DNA of 64,000 nucleotides from Pseudomonadota bacterium (GTDB taxonomy: Bacteria; Pseudomonadota; Alphaproteobacteria; Caulobacterales; Caulobacteraceae), in contig JAEZEZ010000093.1 in the NCBI GenBank assembly GCA_023432855.1, positions 4,334 through 68,333 on the forward strand, written 5' to 3'. The notes under the pieces were generated by a model. It was not told the origin of the DNA, did no database searches, and saw only the letters and a program-made list of their open reading frames with translations. The translations under genes were made by a program, and so were the position numbers. Of this stretch, positions 1-8,106 are shown in pieces. Position 1 is the first letter of the stretch, and the number at the start of each line of letters is the position of its first letter.

Positions 1-677
1 CCGTTCTTCACACCCCGGATCAGGCGTCCGGCGAATACCGGGCAGGCGTGGGGCTCTGGCGTGCGGATCTCGATGGGGCAGTCGAACCGCCCCGCAACCG
101 GGTCGGGCCGCACATCCTTCAGGCACCCCAGCCCCGCGGCCGCCAGATCCCGCGCGATGCCCTGGACGCCCAGCCAGTCGGGCCGGTTGGGCGTCACTTC
201 GAAGTCGATCACCGGCTCCGCCGCGAACACCTCGGCCGCCTGCGCCCCGACCGGCAGCCCATCGTCCAGTTCGACGATGCCGTCGCTTTCGTCCGACAGC
301 TCCAGCTCCGCGGCCGAACACAGCATGCCGTTGGAGACCACGCCGCGCACAGGCTTCTCGACCAGAACCATGCCGTTGGCCGGGATGGTGGCGCCGAGCG
401 GCGCGTAGATGGTGGTCAGCCCCGGCCGCGCATTGGGGGCGCCGCAGACGATCTCCTTCATCCCGTCGACAGTCTCGACCTGGCAGACCTGCAGCTTGTC
501 GGCGTTCGGATGGCGCGCGGCCTCGACGATCTTCGCCACCGTGAAGGGCGCGAGCCTGGCGCCCGCGTCGATGACCTCCTCCACCTCGAGCCCGGCCATG
601 GTCATGGCGTCGGCGACCTCGCCGATGGTGGCGGAGGTCTCGAGGTGGTCCTTCAGCCAGGACAGGGTGAACTTCAT
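1..677 (-). CDS. pheT: Phenylalanine--tRNA ligase beta subunit, N-terminal part
   Basis: This is the first 225 codons of the large PheRS subunit, which pairs with PheS as an alpha2-beta2 enzyme charging tRNA-Phe. The reverse-strand reading begins MKFTLSWLKDHLET, the usual PheT start. It continues through the EMAPII-like tRNA-binding domain (about residues 40-150, with HPNADKL, VCGAPN and GMLCSAAEL) and into a B1 segment containing VTPNRPDW. The C-terminal B3/B4, B5 and anticodon-binding parts lie beyond base 1. It sits 58 bp downstream of pheS on the same strand, so the two form an operon. The frame is intact as far as it is visible. Confidence 0.95.
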   Translation of the reverse strand, partial: MKFTLSWLKDHLETSATIGEVADAMTMAGLEVEEVIDAGARLAPFTVAKIVEAARHPNADKLQVCQVETVDGMKEIVCGAPNARPGLTTIYAPLGATIPANGMVLVEKPVRGVVSNGMLCSAAELELSDESDGIVELDDGLPVGAQAAEVFAAEPVIDFEVTPNRPDWLGVQGIARDLAAAGLGCLKDVRPDPVAGRFDCPIEIRTPEPHACPVFAGRLIRGVKN

Positions 678-735
678 GAGGAAACCGGTCGGGCGAGGAA
701 AATTTCGGTGCGGATCGGATCGGAACGGCCCGGCA

Positions 736-1809
736 TCAGCTCAGTCCGCTCGAGGCGTTGGGCGACTGCCAGGCGCTAAAGCCGTAGTGCTCCAGCCAGC
801 GGACGTCGCCGGCGAACATGTCCCTCAGGTCCGGCGGGCCGTACTTGAGCATCGCAAGGCGGTCGACGCCCATGCCCCAGGCGAAGCCCTGGTACTCGTC
901 CGGATCGATGCCGCACTGGCGCAGCACGTTGGGGTGCACCATCCCGCAGCCCAGCACCTCCAGCCAGTCGTCGCCCTGGCCCACGCGCACCTCGCCGCCG
1001 GAGCGGTCGCAGCGCACGTCGAGCTCGGCGGACGGCTCGGTGAAGGGGAAGTGGTGCGGCCGGAAGCGGGTCGTCACCGCGTCGGTCTCGAAGAACCGGG
1101 CGATGAACTGCTCGAGCGTCCACTTCAGGTGGCCCATGTGGATGCCCCTGTCGATCACCAGGCCTTCGATCTGGTGGAACATGGGGGTGTGGGTCTGGTC
1201 GCTGTCCTTCCGGAAGACGCGGCCGGGCGCGATGATGCGGATCGGCGGCTTCTGCGACACCATGGTGCGCACCTGCACCGGCGAGGTGTGGGTGCGGAGC
1301 AGGCGGCGCACGCCGGCTTCGTCCGGCTGGAAGAAGAAGGTGTCGTGCATCTCCCGCGCCGGGTGGCTGGGCGGGAAGTTCAAAGCCGTGAAATTGTGCC
1401 AGTCGTCCTCGATGTCCGGGCCTTCGGCGACCGCGAAACCCATCTGGGCGAAGATCTCGATGAGCTCGTCCATCACCTGCAAAGTCGGGTGCACGGAACC
1501 CCGGCGGCGCGGCGGCGCAGGCAGGGTCAGGTCTACCCGCTCCGACTGCAGCCGGGCGTCGAGGGCCGCAGCCTCCAGGTCCGCCTTGCGCGCGGTGATC
1601 GCGGACTGGACGCGGTCGCGCAGACCGTTGATCTGCGGACCTTTTTCCCGACGTTCGTCCGGGCTCATGGCCCCCATGCCCTTGAGAAGGGCTGAGATGC
1701 TGCCCTGCTTCCCCAGGGCGCCGACGCGAACCGCCTCCAGGGAGTCCAGGGAGTCGGCGGCGGCGATGGCGCCGAGGAGATCGGCTTCGAGTTTGGCGAG
1801 GTCGCTCAT
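736..1809 (-). CDS. pheS: Phenylalanine--tRNA ligase alpha subunit
   Basis: This is the catalytic subunit of PheRS, 357 aa. The N-terminal coiled coil (residues 1-90) is followed by the class II synthetase core. Motif 2 is visible as GRVFRKDSDQTHTPMFHQIEG and motif 3 as GFAWGMGVDRLAMLKYG close to the C-terminus. I chose the ATG at 1809 because AGGAAGG lies about 8 nt upstream and the protein then starts MSDLAKLEADLL like family members. An in-frame ATG 72 nt further upstream has no such support. It is transcribed just ahead of pheT. Confidence 0.97.
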   Translation of the reverse strand: MSDLAKLEADLLGAIAAADSLDSLEAVRVGALGKQGSISALLKGMGAMSPDERREKGPQINGLRDRVQSAITARKADLEAAALDARLQSERVDLTLPAPPRRRGSVHPTLQVMDELIEIFAQMGFAVAEGPDIEDDWHNFTALNFPPSHPAREMHDTFFFQPDEAGVRRLLRTHTSPVQVRTMVSQKPPIRIIAPGRVFRKDSDQTHTPMFHQIEGLVIDRGIHMGHLKWTLEQFIARFFETDAVTTRFRPHHFPFTEPSAELDVRCDRSGGEVRVGQGDDWLEVLGCGMVHPNVLRQCGIDPDEYQGFAWGMGVDRLAMLKYGPPDLRDMFAGDVRWLEHYGFSAWQSPNASSGLS

Positions 1810-2031
1810 GGCGGCCCTTCCTAATGATCGGAAGGCCCTTGGCCAATAGGTCCGAAGCGTCGCGACGCCCTGTTCGTGCAACCAATCGGGACCCTTGCGC
1901 GCTTAGCCAGCCGACCGGCCCCGCGCCTACGGCCAAGCTTTTTCGCTCCTGTGAGCGGTTCGCTAACCTTGGCCGTGGCAATCTCGGGTCGAAACTGGCG
2001 GAGAGCGATCTTGCCGAAGTTCGGGCGCAGA

Positions 2032-2505
2032 ATGTTCGGGTACCGGGGCCGCATGAAGCGTGGCGTCTTCATCGCCTATCATTTCGGCCTTGCCGTGCTG
2101 GCCGCGGCCGGACTGTTCGCCGGCATGATCATGCTGCGGATCGTGAGCCACGCACTGGGCCTGGAGCCCGGCGACGACGGCTTCCGGATGCTGATGCTGG
2201 GCGGCGCCAGCCTTTTCGCCGCCCTGGTGGCCTGGTCGCTGGTGGCGCTCGCCATCAAGCGCGCCCGCGACGCCGGCTTGCCCAAGAGGCCGCTGGGCGC
2301 CGCCGTTCCCGGCGTCCCGCTGGCCGACCATTTCCTTATCGCGCCGATCACGCCGGAACGCCTGGGCGACTGGCCCTTTGACGCCGTCACCCCGCTGGCC
2401 GTCGTCGCGTTGGCGGCGGTGTATCTGTTCCTGCTGCTGGCTCCGAGCCGGCCCATCGCGCCGCTGCACGCGGCCGAGGACGAACACCGCCACTTCGCGG
2501 CCTGA
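2032..2505 (+). CDS. DUF805-like small membrane protein
   Basis: This is a 157-aa protein with about three hydrophobic segments (near residues 12-35, 57-77 and 118-138) and a charged C-terminus. The opening FGYRGRMKRGVF and the internal IKRARDAGLPK resemble the two diagnostic stretches of DUF805 (F-x-GR-x-R and a basic RxHDxG-like loop), a family of unknown function. I placed the start at the ATG that puts the FGYRGR motif at the N-terminus. The reading frame is open from 1876, so a longer form is possible. The gene lies alone on the plus strand between pheS and rplT, convergent with rplT. Confidence 0.7.
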   Translation: MFGYRGRMKRGVFIAYHFGLAVLAAAGLFAGMIMLRIVSHALGLEPGDDGFRMLMLGGASLFAALVAWSLVALAIKRARDAGLPKRPLGAAVPGVPLADHFLIAPITPERLGDWPFDAVTPLAVVALAAVYLFLLLAPSRPIAPLHAAEDEHRHFAA

Positions 2506-2525
2506 CAGCAGGCGACGTCCAAACG

Positions 2526-2554
2526 AAAAACGCCCCGGGTCTCCCCGGGGCGTT
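2526..2554 (-). terminator. Intrinsic terminator after rpmI-rplT
   Basis: A 10-bp GC-rich stem (2529-2538 with 2545-2554) closes a 6-nt loop. On the minus strand it is followed by a run of five Ts (2526-2530). It lies 25 bp past the rplT stop codon, so it most likely ends the rpmI-rplT transcript. It may also slow the convergent DUF805-like gene. Confidence 0.8.
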
Positions 2555-2578
2555 CTCGTATCTGGGCTGATCGACTGA

Positions 2579-2965
2579 TCAGGCGGCCTTGGCGGCCTTC
2601 TCGACGGCCTTCTCGACGGCCTTGCGCACGGCGGCGGCGACGGCGGCGAAGCCGGCGGCGTCATTGCCGGCCATGTCGGCCAGAACCTTGCGGTCCATCT
2701 CGATGCCCGCCAGCGACAGGCCGTGGATGAACTGCGAGTAGGTGAACCCTTCCTGGCGGGCCGCAGCGTTGATGCGCTGGATCCAGAGAGCGCGGAACGA
2801 GCGCTTCTTGTTGCGGCGGTCGCGGTAGGCGTACTGGCCGGCCTTGTCGACCGCGGCCTTGGCCGTGCGGATGGTGTTCTTGCGGCGGCCGTAGAAGCCC
2901 TTGGCTTGCTCCAGGACTTTCTTGTGCTTTGCGTGGGACGTAACGCCCCGTTTGACGCGTGCCAT
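2579..2965 (-). CDS. rplT: 50S ribosomal protein L20
   Basis: L20 binds 23S rRNA early in large-subunit assembly. The 128-aa basic protein begins MARVKRGVTSHAKHKK and contains the conserved KGFYGRRKN, RNKKRSFRALWIQRIN and GLSLAGIEMDRK stretches. The C-terminus has an Ala/Lys-rich extension of about ten residues beyond the usual 117-119 aa. It is 30 nt downstream of rpmI and clearly co-transcribed. The ordinary upstream partner infC is about 4 kb away, so any L20 feedback must act on the rpmI leader rather than on an infC transcript. Confidence 0.98.
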   Translation of the reverse strand: MARVKRGVTSHAKHKKVLEQAKGFYGRRKNTIRTAKAAVDKAGQYAYRDRRNKKRSFRALWIQRINAAARQEGFTYSQFIHGLSLAGIEMDRKVLADMAGNDAAGFAAVAAAVRKAVEKAVEKAAKAA

Positions 2966-2995
2966 GTGTCTATTTCCTCAAACTGTCCTGGGTGA

Positions 2996-3193
2996 TCAGC
3001 CGTAGGGCATCCAGCCCTTGATGACCTTGGCGTCGGCGTCCGACATCACCTTGGTCCCGCGGTTGGTGCGGATGTACTTGCTGTTGTGGCTGATCAAGCG
3101 GTGACGCTTGCCCGCCACGCCGGCCTTCACCTTGCCGCTCGCGGTCAGTTTGAAGCGCTTCTTGGCGCCCGACTTCGTCTTCAGTTTCGGCAT
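2996..3193 (-). CDS. rpmI: 50S ribosomal protein L35
   Basis: This is a 65-aa, very basic protein beginning MPKLKTKSGAKKRFK. The HRLISHNSKYIRTNRGT stretch is typical of L35. It is the first gene of a two-gene rpmI-rplT unit. About 125 bp separate it from the S9 peptidase gene upstream on the same strand. That leader holds two inverted repeats (see the entry for 3235-3300). Confidence 0.97.
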   Translation of the reverse strand: MPKLKTKSGAKKRFKLTASGKVKAGVAGKRHRLISHNSKYIRTNRGTKVMSDADAKVIKGWMPYG

Positions 3194-3234
3194 TTCGCGT
3201 CGGACCCGAAAGCCCGTCCTCTAATAGCGTGACG

Positions 3235-3300
3235 AGCCGCCAAGGCATGCCATTTGGCCCGGCGGCTCCGAAGGGCGGCTTCCATAGACGGAAACCGCCC
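3235..3300 (-). promoter_or_regulatory. Hairpins in the leader between the S9 peptidase gene and rpmI
   Basis: Two inverted repeats lie here. The first is an 11-bp imperfect stem, 3273-3283 with 3290-3300, containing one G-U pair; read on the minus strand it sits just past the peptidase stop codon and may be its terminator, though the T-tract is poor. The second is AGCCGCC at 3235-3241 pairing with GGCGGCT at 3261-3267, in the rpmI 5' leader. It could be a transcription or L20-binding structure, but nothing in the sequence proves that. Confidence 0.3.
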
Positions 3301-3319
3301 CCCGGGCAAGGGTTGAGCC

Positions 3320-5290
3320 TCAGTTGGGCGGGTTGTGCTTCTCGATGAAGGCGATGGCCCGCTTCAGCATCTCCGTGCGGGTCGCCCCGCGCGAGAGCCA
3401 GTGGTCCTCACCATCCAGACGAACGACCTCGACCTGCTTGCCGGCCCGGCGCATCGCGTCGGCCATGATCTCGGTCTGCTTGATCGGCACGACCGTGTCG
3501 TCCGGGCCGTGCATCAGCATCACCGGGACATCGATCCGCCCAGCGAACTTGGCCGGAGACACGGCGTCCAGGCCGCTGTCGCCGATCTTGCTGGCGCCCA
3601 TGTTCTGCTTCCAGTAACGGCCGGTCGGCGTATCGGCGCTGGTGCTTTCACCGTTGGCCCACCAGATCATCTGACGCAGATCGTAGACGCCGGCCCCGGC
3701 GACGGCGCATCGGTAGACGCCGGGATCCAGCGTCACTCCGGCCATGGTGGCGTAGCCGCCGTAGCTCCAGCCGGTGATGCACACCCGCTTGGGGTCGACG
3801 ATTCCCTGGCCCGCCAGATAGCGCACGCCGTCGGAGAGGTCGGTCTGCATCTTCCGTCCCCATTCGCCGTAGCCGGCCGCCATGTGGGCCTCGCCGAAGC
3901 CGCGCGAGCCGCGGAACTGTGGTTGCAGGACCGCATAGCCGCGCGAGGCGAAGGCCTGGGCCCACCAGTCGAAGCCCGGCGCGTCGCGCGAGGCTGGGCC
4001 GCCGTGCGGCAGCACGATGAGCGGCAGCCCTTTCGCATCGCGGCCGGGGGGCAGGGTCAGGTAGGCGGGGATCACGAGCCCGTCGGCCGCCTTGTAGGTG
4101 ATCAGTCGTTTATCGCCGACCGCCTCGCCGGGCACGCCGGGGTAGGCCGAGCCGACCTTGATCGCCTTGCCCGCCGCGATATCCACGAAGAGGTAGCTGC
4201 CCGCGTCGGCCTTGCCGTCGGTAAGGACCACATACTTGGTGAAGTCGTCTGAGCGATCGACCACCGTCACCCGGCGGTCAGGGAAGCTGGCCTTCAGCGT
4301 GGCCCAACCGCGTGCAGCCGCCTCGTCGAAGTAGATGCGCTCCAGATCATCGTCACGCAGGGTGCTGAAGCCGATGAGCCTCCCTGTGAGATAGTCGTAG
4401 CTGGGATTCCATTCCCCGCCGCCCTCGAAGGTCAGCTTCTGCTTGGACCCGTCGGCCAGCGAGATTTCCCAGAGGGTGTCGTTCTTGTCGCGGCCCTCGG
4501 GCACCGACACGATGACCGTACCCGGCTTGCGTCCAGGTCCCTGAAGGCTGGGCCAGTCGACGACGCCACGACCGCCGTTCCAGCTGAAGACCTCGCGCCG
4601 GGCGACGCCGTCCACGGCCGACACCCACCACCGGCCGGTGTCGAAGTCCCACCCGGAGTCGGCGAAGACGCGGCCGTTCGCGTCGAGCAGGCCGCCCTGG
4701 TAGTCCTTCACGAAGGGAGAGCCCCGGCCGTTTTCCGGGTCGATGCGGAACAGCATGTTGTCGCCGGTCTTGGGCACCGAGACGAGCAGGACCCGCTTGC
4801 CGTCGATCTCGCGCACCTGCCAGCCGTTGAACACGTTGAAGACGATGTCGTCGCCCGTGCGGCTGGAGCCGACGCCGCGCACCGTGTCCAGGATGTTCGC
4901 GAACTTGCGGGTCTCGGTGTTGTAGATCTGGCCGTTGGAGGCCTCGGTGATGTCGCCAAACACCGAAAGCTTGTCGGTCGTGGTGCTCCGGATGATCACG
5001 ACATAGGTATTGTCGAGCCAGAAGATCCCGCGAACTTTCACTTCGCCGAGTTCGACGGCGCCCAGGGCTTGACCCGCGAGCGTCTGGACACCGAGCCGGC
5101 GCTTGTCGCCGACCTGGCCGATGAAGGCGAGCTTGGTCCCGTCGGGCGAGATCGACACCTGGTCGAGCGCCGGCAACTGGCCGTAGGCCTCGATGGGCGG
5201 CGGCGTCGGCCGCGTCTGGGCGACGGCGGCGGCGCCGCCGGTCGCGAGCATCAGGGCGGCGGTCGCCGCCATCATAATGGTTCTGAACAT
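3320..5290 (-). CDS. Exported S9-family prolyl oligopeptidase-like peptidase
   Basis: This is a 656-aa secreted serine peptidase. A signal peptide (about residues 1-24, ending AAAVAQ) is followed by a beta-propeller-like region with WD40-type repeats (SISPDGTKLAFIG and similar), then the alpha/beta-hydrolase domain from about residue 400. The catalytic triad is readable: Ser509 in GWSYGGY, Asp598 in HGPDDTVV and His630 in GEDHWLS. It probably degrades peptides in the periplasm. The ATG at 5290 has a GGGGGAG ribosome site directly upstream and gives a proper signal peptide. The frame stays open further upstream without support. The specific substrate is unknown. Confidence 0.9.
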   Translation of the reverse strand: MFRTIMMAATAALMLATGGAAAVAQTRPTPPPIEAYGQLPALDQVSISPDGTKLAFIGQVGDKRRLGVQTLAGQALGAVELGEVKVRGIFWLDNTYVVIIRSTTTDKLSVFGDITEASNGQIYNTETRKFANILDTVRGVGSSRTGDDIVFNVFNGWQVREIDGKRVLLVSVPKTGDNMLFRIDPENGRGSPFVKDYQGGLLDANGRVFADSGWDFDTGRWWVSAVDGVARREVFSWNGGRGVVDWPSLQGPGRKPGTVIVSVPEGRDKNDTLWEISLADGSKQKLTFEGGGEWNPSYDYLTGRLIGFSTLRDDDLERIYFDEAAARGWATLKASFPDRRVTVVDRSDDFTKYVVLTDGKADAGSYLFVDIAAGKAIKVGSAYPGVPGEAVGDKRLITYKAADGLVIPAYLTLPPGRDAKGLPLIVLPHGGPASRDAPGFDWWAQAFASRGYAVLQPQFRGSRGFGEAHMAAGYGEWGRKMQTDLSDGVRYLAGQGIVDPKRVCITGWSYGGYATMAGVTLDPGVYRCAVAGAGVYDLRQMIWWANGESTSADTPTGRYWKQNMGASKIGDSGLDAVSPAKFAGRIDVPVMLMHGPDDTVVPIKQTEIMADAMRRAGKQVEVVRLDGEDHWLSRGATRTEMLKRAIAFIEKHNPPN

Positions 5291-5408
5291 GTCTCCCCCA
5301 GGCGCAGCGCGCCGATCATTCGGGGCGCAAACTGCCGTTCCGCGTAACGATGTGCAATCCTTCGGCGGTGCAGGCGGCGTGGCAATAGGTAGCGCCGCCG
5401 CAGTGAAT

Positions 5409-6737
5409 TCAGGGCGCCGCGGGAGCCTCATGGGCGTCCTGCACCCGACGGAAGGCCCGCCCTGCGTTGATCGCCATAAGGGCCGCCGGCACGGTCAGCA
5501 GACCGCCCACGATGAACGGCCAGTTGTGGCCAATGCCCGAGTAGAGCGCCCCGGCGAGCATCGGGCCGACGATCCGTGCGGCCGACCCGGACGCCATGTT
5601 CAGCCCCAGCATGGCCCCTTGCCGGTCCGGGTCAGTGGATCGCGAGATGAGCGCTGAGATGTTCGGCATCGCCAGCGACATGCCGAAGGCGCCGAAGGCC
5701 ATGATGATCGGCACGCTCCACCCGCGTCCGATGACGATGTCGCCCAGCAGGGGCAGGCTGAACTGGACCGAGGGGTTCCAGGCCGGGGGGTAGAGCACCT
5801 GCAGGATGAGGGAAGCGCCGAAGGTGAGGACGCCAACGCAGAGCACGCGCGCCTCGCCGAACCGTCGCGCCAGGCGGCCAGCCAGCATTCCCTGGCTGAT
5901 CGCCGAGACGATGCCGATGACCATGAAGGCCAGCCCCACCTCCCGCGCGTCCCAGCCGTAGCGGTCGCCGGTCCACAGGCCGAAGGCCGCTTCCATGCCC
6001 GAGAACCCCGCCATGTAAATCAAGGTCACCAGCAGCACGCGCGAGACGACCGGGTTGCGCCGCGCATCGCCCAGGCCCGCGAGGAAGCGCGTGCGCGGCG
6101 CAGTGGGGTCGGCCTTGGCCCGGGTCTCGCGGAGCAGCAGGATGACCGCAATGGCCGCGGCCGCCGACAGGCCCGCCGCCACGAAGATCGGCAGTTGATA
6201 GCCGAAGGTCCCCAGTTCCGGCCGCACGAGCAGGCCGCCCAATCCGGGGCCGACAATGAAGCCCATGCCGAACGCCGCGCCGAGCAGGCCCATCCGGCCA
6301 GCCCGCTGCGCGGGCGGCGTCACGTCCGCCACGTAGCCCTGGATGGTCGAAATGTTGCCTGCACCCAGGCCGGTGAACAGCCGCACGAGAATGGCGAGCC
6401 AGATCGTCGGGGCGAAGGCCAGCGCCAGATAGCCGAGCCCGTTGGCCGCAAGCGTGATCAGCAGCACGGGCTTGCGCCCGATGCGGTCCGACAGCCGCCC
6501 CCAGAATGGCTCTGCGAAGAACTGCCCGAGCGAGTAGGCCGAGAACATCAGGGTCACTTCCCACGCCTGGGCCTGCAGGCTGCGGGCGAAGAAGGGCAGA
6601 AGCGGGATGACCAGGCCGAAGCCGACGAGGTTCAGGAAGACGATGCCGAACAGGATGATCAGGGGCGCGGTCTGGCGGCTGTCGGCGGCTTGCATGGCGC
6701 TCACATAGCGCCCGCCCTGCCGCCGGGCGAGCGCCAT
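5409..6737 (-). CDS. MFS drug/metabolite exporter (DHA1/TetA-like)
   Basis: This is a 442-aa, twelve-helix major facilitator. Loop 2-3 carries the signature GRLSDRIGRKPVL, and helix 5 has the exporter-type GPGLGGLL stretch. The N-terminal helix FGIVFLNLVGFGLVIPLLPFF is TetA-like, suggesting proton-coupled efflux of a small toxic compound. The gene begins 4 nt after the padR stop codon, so translation is probably coupled. An ATG at 6695, removing 14 residues, is an equally reasonable start. The PadR repressor and its operator upstream probably control it. The substrate cannot be read from sequence. Confidence 0.88.
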   Translation of the reverse strand: MALARRQGGRYVSAMQAADSRQTAPLIILFGIVFLNLVGFGLVIPLLPFFARSLQAQAWEVTLMFSAYSLGQFFAEPFWGRLSDRIGRKPVLLITLAANGLGYLALAFAPTIWLAILVRLFTGLGAGNISTIQGYVADVTPPAQRAGRMGLLGAAFGMGFIVGPGLGGLLVRPELGTFGYQLPIFVAAGLSAAAAIAVILLLRETRAKADPTAPRTRFLAGLGDARRNPVVSRVLLVTLIYMAGFSGMEAAFGLWTGDRYGWDAREVGLAFMVIGIVSAISQGMLAGRLARRFGEARVLCVGVLTFGASLILQVLYPPAWNPSVQFSLPLLGDIVIGRGWSVPIIMAFGAFGMSLAMPNISALISRSTDPDRQGAMLGLNMASGSAARIVGPMLAGALYSGIGHNWPFIVGGLLTVPAALMAINAGRAFRRVQDAHEAPAAP

Positions 6738-6741
6738 CTGA

Positions 6742-7326
6742 TCAGCCGACCAGGGCCCTCAGGGCTCCGTCGGGCCCCTCTTCCTCCAGCGTCGTTACAA
6801 CCGCGAGCGCGCGACGGCTCCAGTCAAGTTCAGCCTCGGCGGTCGCGAGGCTTCGCTCCAGCGCCAGAAGCGCGAAAACACGGTCCTCGGTCCCGAGGGG
6901 CCCCTCGATGACCGCCTCTTCCCGCTCGCGCAGATCCTCCAGCCGCTCTTCCGCCCGCCGGGCCGCGGCGGCGACGAACGCGCGCAGGGCGTCGGCTCCG
7001 AGAAAGCGTCCGAGGGACAGCTTCAGGGAGAGCTCGCTTCGGAGCCGCTCGGCCGCCGGCGCCTGTTCCAACCACGCAGCCAGCGCGCGCCGGCCTTCCG
7101 CGGTGATGCGGTAGGGCTTGCCAGCCTGCGCCTCGCCCCGGGCGCCGTCGGGCACGGCCAGCCCGGCGGCCGAGAGCCGCTTGAGCTCCGGATACAGCTG
7201 TCCGTAGCTCTCGCTCCAGAAGTGGCCGAAGTCGCGTCCGACGCGCGCCCTCACCTCATAGCCGGTCATGGGCCCGCCGGTGGCGAGGAGGCCGAGAATG
7301 ACATAGGCGGTTGTGCTTTCACGCAT
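6742..7326 (-). CDS. PadR-family transcriptional regulator
   Basis: This is a 194-aa protein. Residues 1-75 form a PadR winged helix, with AYVILGLLATGGPMTGYEV at the start and GQLYPELKRLSAAGL as the recognition region. Residues 90-175 form the Vir_act_alpha_C helical dimerisation domain. PadR proteins are usually ligand-responsive repressors of an adjacent efflux gene and of themselves. Here the MFS gene follows immediately, which fits. The proposed operator at 7335-7355 overlaps the start region. The GAGG motif sits too close to the ATG to be an ideal ribosome site, so a leaderless mRNA is possible. Confidence 0.92.
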   Translation of the reverse strand: MRESTTAYVILGLLATGGPMTGYEVRARVGRDFGHFWSESYGQLYPELKRLSAAGLAVPDGARGEAQAGKPYRITAEGRRALAAWLEQAPAAERLRSELSLKLSLGRFLGADALRAFVAAAARRAEERLEDLREREEAVIEGPLGTEDRVFALLALERSLATAEAELDWSRRALAVVTTLEEEGPDGALRALVG

Positions 7327-7334
7327 ACCTCTAT

Positions 7335-7355
7335 CAGATACTTATCTGGCAGATA
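7335..7355 (-). promoter_or_regulatory. Candidate PadR operator with three alternating half-sites
   Basis: CAGATA (7335-7340), TATCTG (7343-7348) and CAGATA (7350-7355) alternate in orientation just upstream of the padR start codon, giving two overlapping palindromes. The stretch is AT-rich against a GC-rich background. Its position fits autoregulation of the padR-MFS operon. Binding is inferred. Confidence 0.55.
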
Positions 7356-7368
7356 ACTCAAGCCAGAC

Positions 7369-7400
7369 AAAAGAAAAGCCCCGGCGCGAAGCGCCGGGGC
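7369..7400 (-). terminator. Intrinsic terminator after infC
   Basis: A perfect 10-bp stem (7378-7387 with 7391-7400) closes a GAA loop. On the minus strand it is followed by TTTTCTTTT. It lies 25 bp beyond the infC stop codon, showing that infC is not read through to rpmI. Confidence 0.85.
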
Positions 7401-7425
7401 TCGATATCTCGGCTGGATGGCCCGA

Positions 7426-7959
7426 TCAGCGCGGGGCCAGGATCATGATCATCTGGCGGCCCTCCATCCGGGGCTCGTATTCGACCTTGGCCACTTCCTC
7501 GAAGTCGGCCTTCACCTTCTGAAGCAGCTTCATGCCGAGCTCCGGGTGCGCCATCTCGCGCCCGCGGAAACGAAGGGTGACCTTCACCTTGTCGCCTTCC
7601 TCGAAGAAGCGGTGCATCGCCTTGGCCTTCACATCGTAGTCGTGGGTGTCGATGTTCGGGCGGAGCTTGATTTCCTTGATCTCGACGACCTTCTGGCGCT
7701 TGCGCGCCTCGGCCTTCTTCTTCTGCTCCTGGAAGCGGAACTTGCCGTAGTCGAGGATCTTGCAGACGGGCGGGTCAGCGTTGGGGACGATCTCCACCAG
7801 GTCCAGGCCTGCTTCTTCAGCGGCTTCGATGGCGGCGGAGGTGGGCATAACGCCCTGTTTCTCGCCATTCTGATCGATGAGCAGAACGCGCGGCGCGCGA
7901 ATGTCCTGGTTCATACGAGGCCCGTCCTTGACGGGCATGGATTGCATGGGGCGGCGAAT
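7426..7959 (-). CDS. infC: Translation initiation factor IF-3 (probable AUU start)
   Basis: IF-3 binds the 30S subunit and proofreads start-codon choice. The 178-aa product has the N-domain (NGEKQGVMP, AEEAGLDLVEI, PPVCKILDYGK), a basic linker and the C-domain (KVTLRFRGREMAHPELG, EGRQMIMILAP). I place the start at an ATT codon (7957-7959): GGAG lies 9 nt upstream, and the resulting MRRPMQSMPVKDGPR N-terminus matches other alphaproteobacterial IF-3s in length and in the RRP motif. ATGs at 7947 and 7938 have no ribosome site. AUU starts let IF-3 limit its own synthesis in E. coli. The gene is monocistronic here, ending at a strong terminator. Confidence 0.93.
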   Translation of the reverse strand: MRRPMQSMPVKDGPRMNQDIRAPRVLLIDQNGEKQGVMPTSAAIEAAEEAGLDLVEIVPNADPPVCKILDYGKFRFQEQKKKAEARKRQKVVEIKEIKLRPNIDTHDYDVKAKAMHRFFEEGDKVKVTLRFRGREMAHPELGMKLLQKVKADFEEVAKVEYEPRMEGRQMIMILAPR

Positions 7960-8031
7960 AGGCGTCGTCTCCGTGATCGTTTTTGATAGCGGGCACGCGA
8001 ACAGGTTCGGCCGCATGCTGCATCCGCCCCT

Positions 8032-8062
8032 AGTATATGACGCTCGGCGAATACCTTAGCAA
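8032..8062 (-). promoter_or_regulatory. Candidate infC promoter
   Basis: On the minus strand a TATACT -10 (8032-8037) is preceded, at a rather long 19-nt spacing, by TTGCTA (8057-8062). It lies about 75 bp upstream of the proposed ATT start codon of infC. This rests on resemblance to the consensus only. Confidence 0.35.
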
Positions 8063-8106
8063 GGCTGCAACCACAGACGCCGCAAGGCAAAGCTTGCGGT
8101 TCACCA

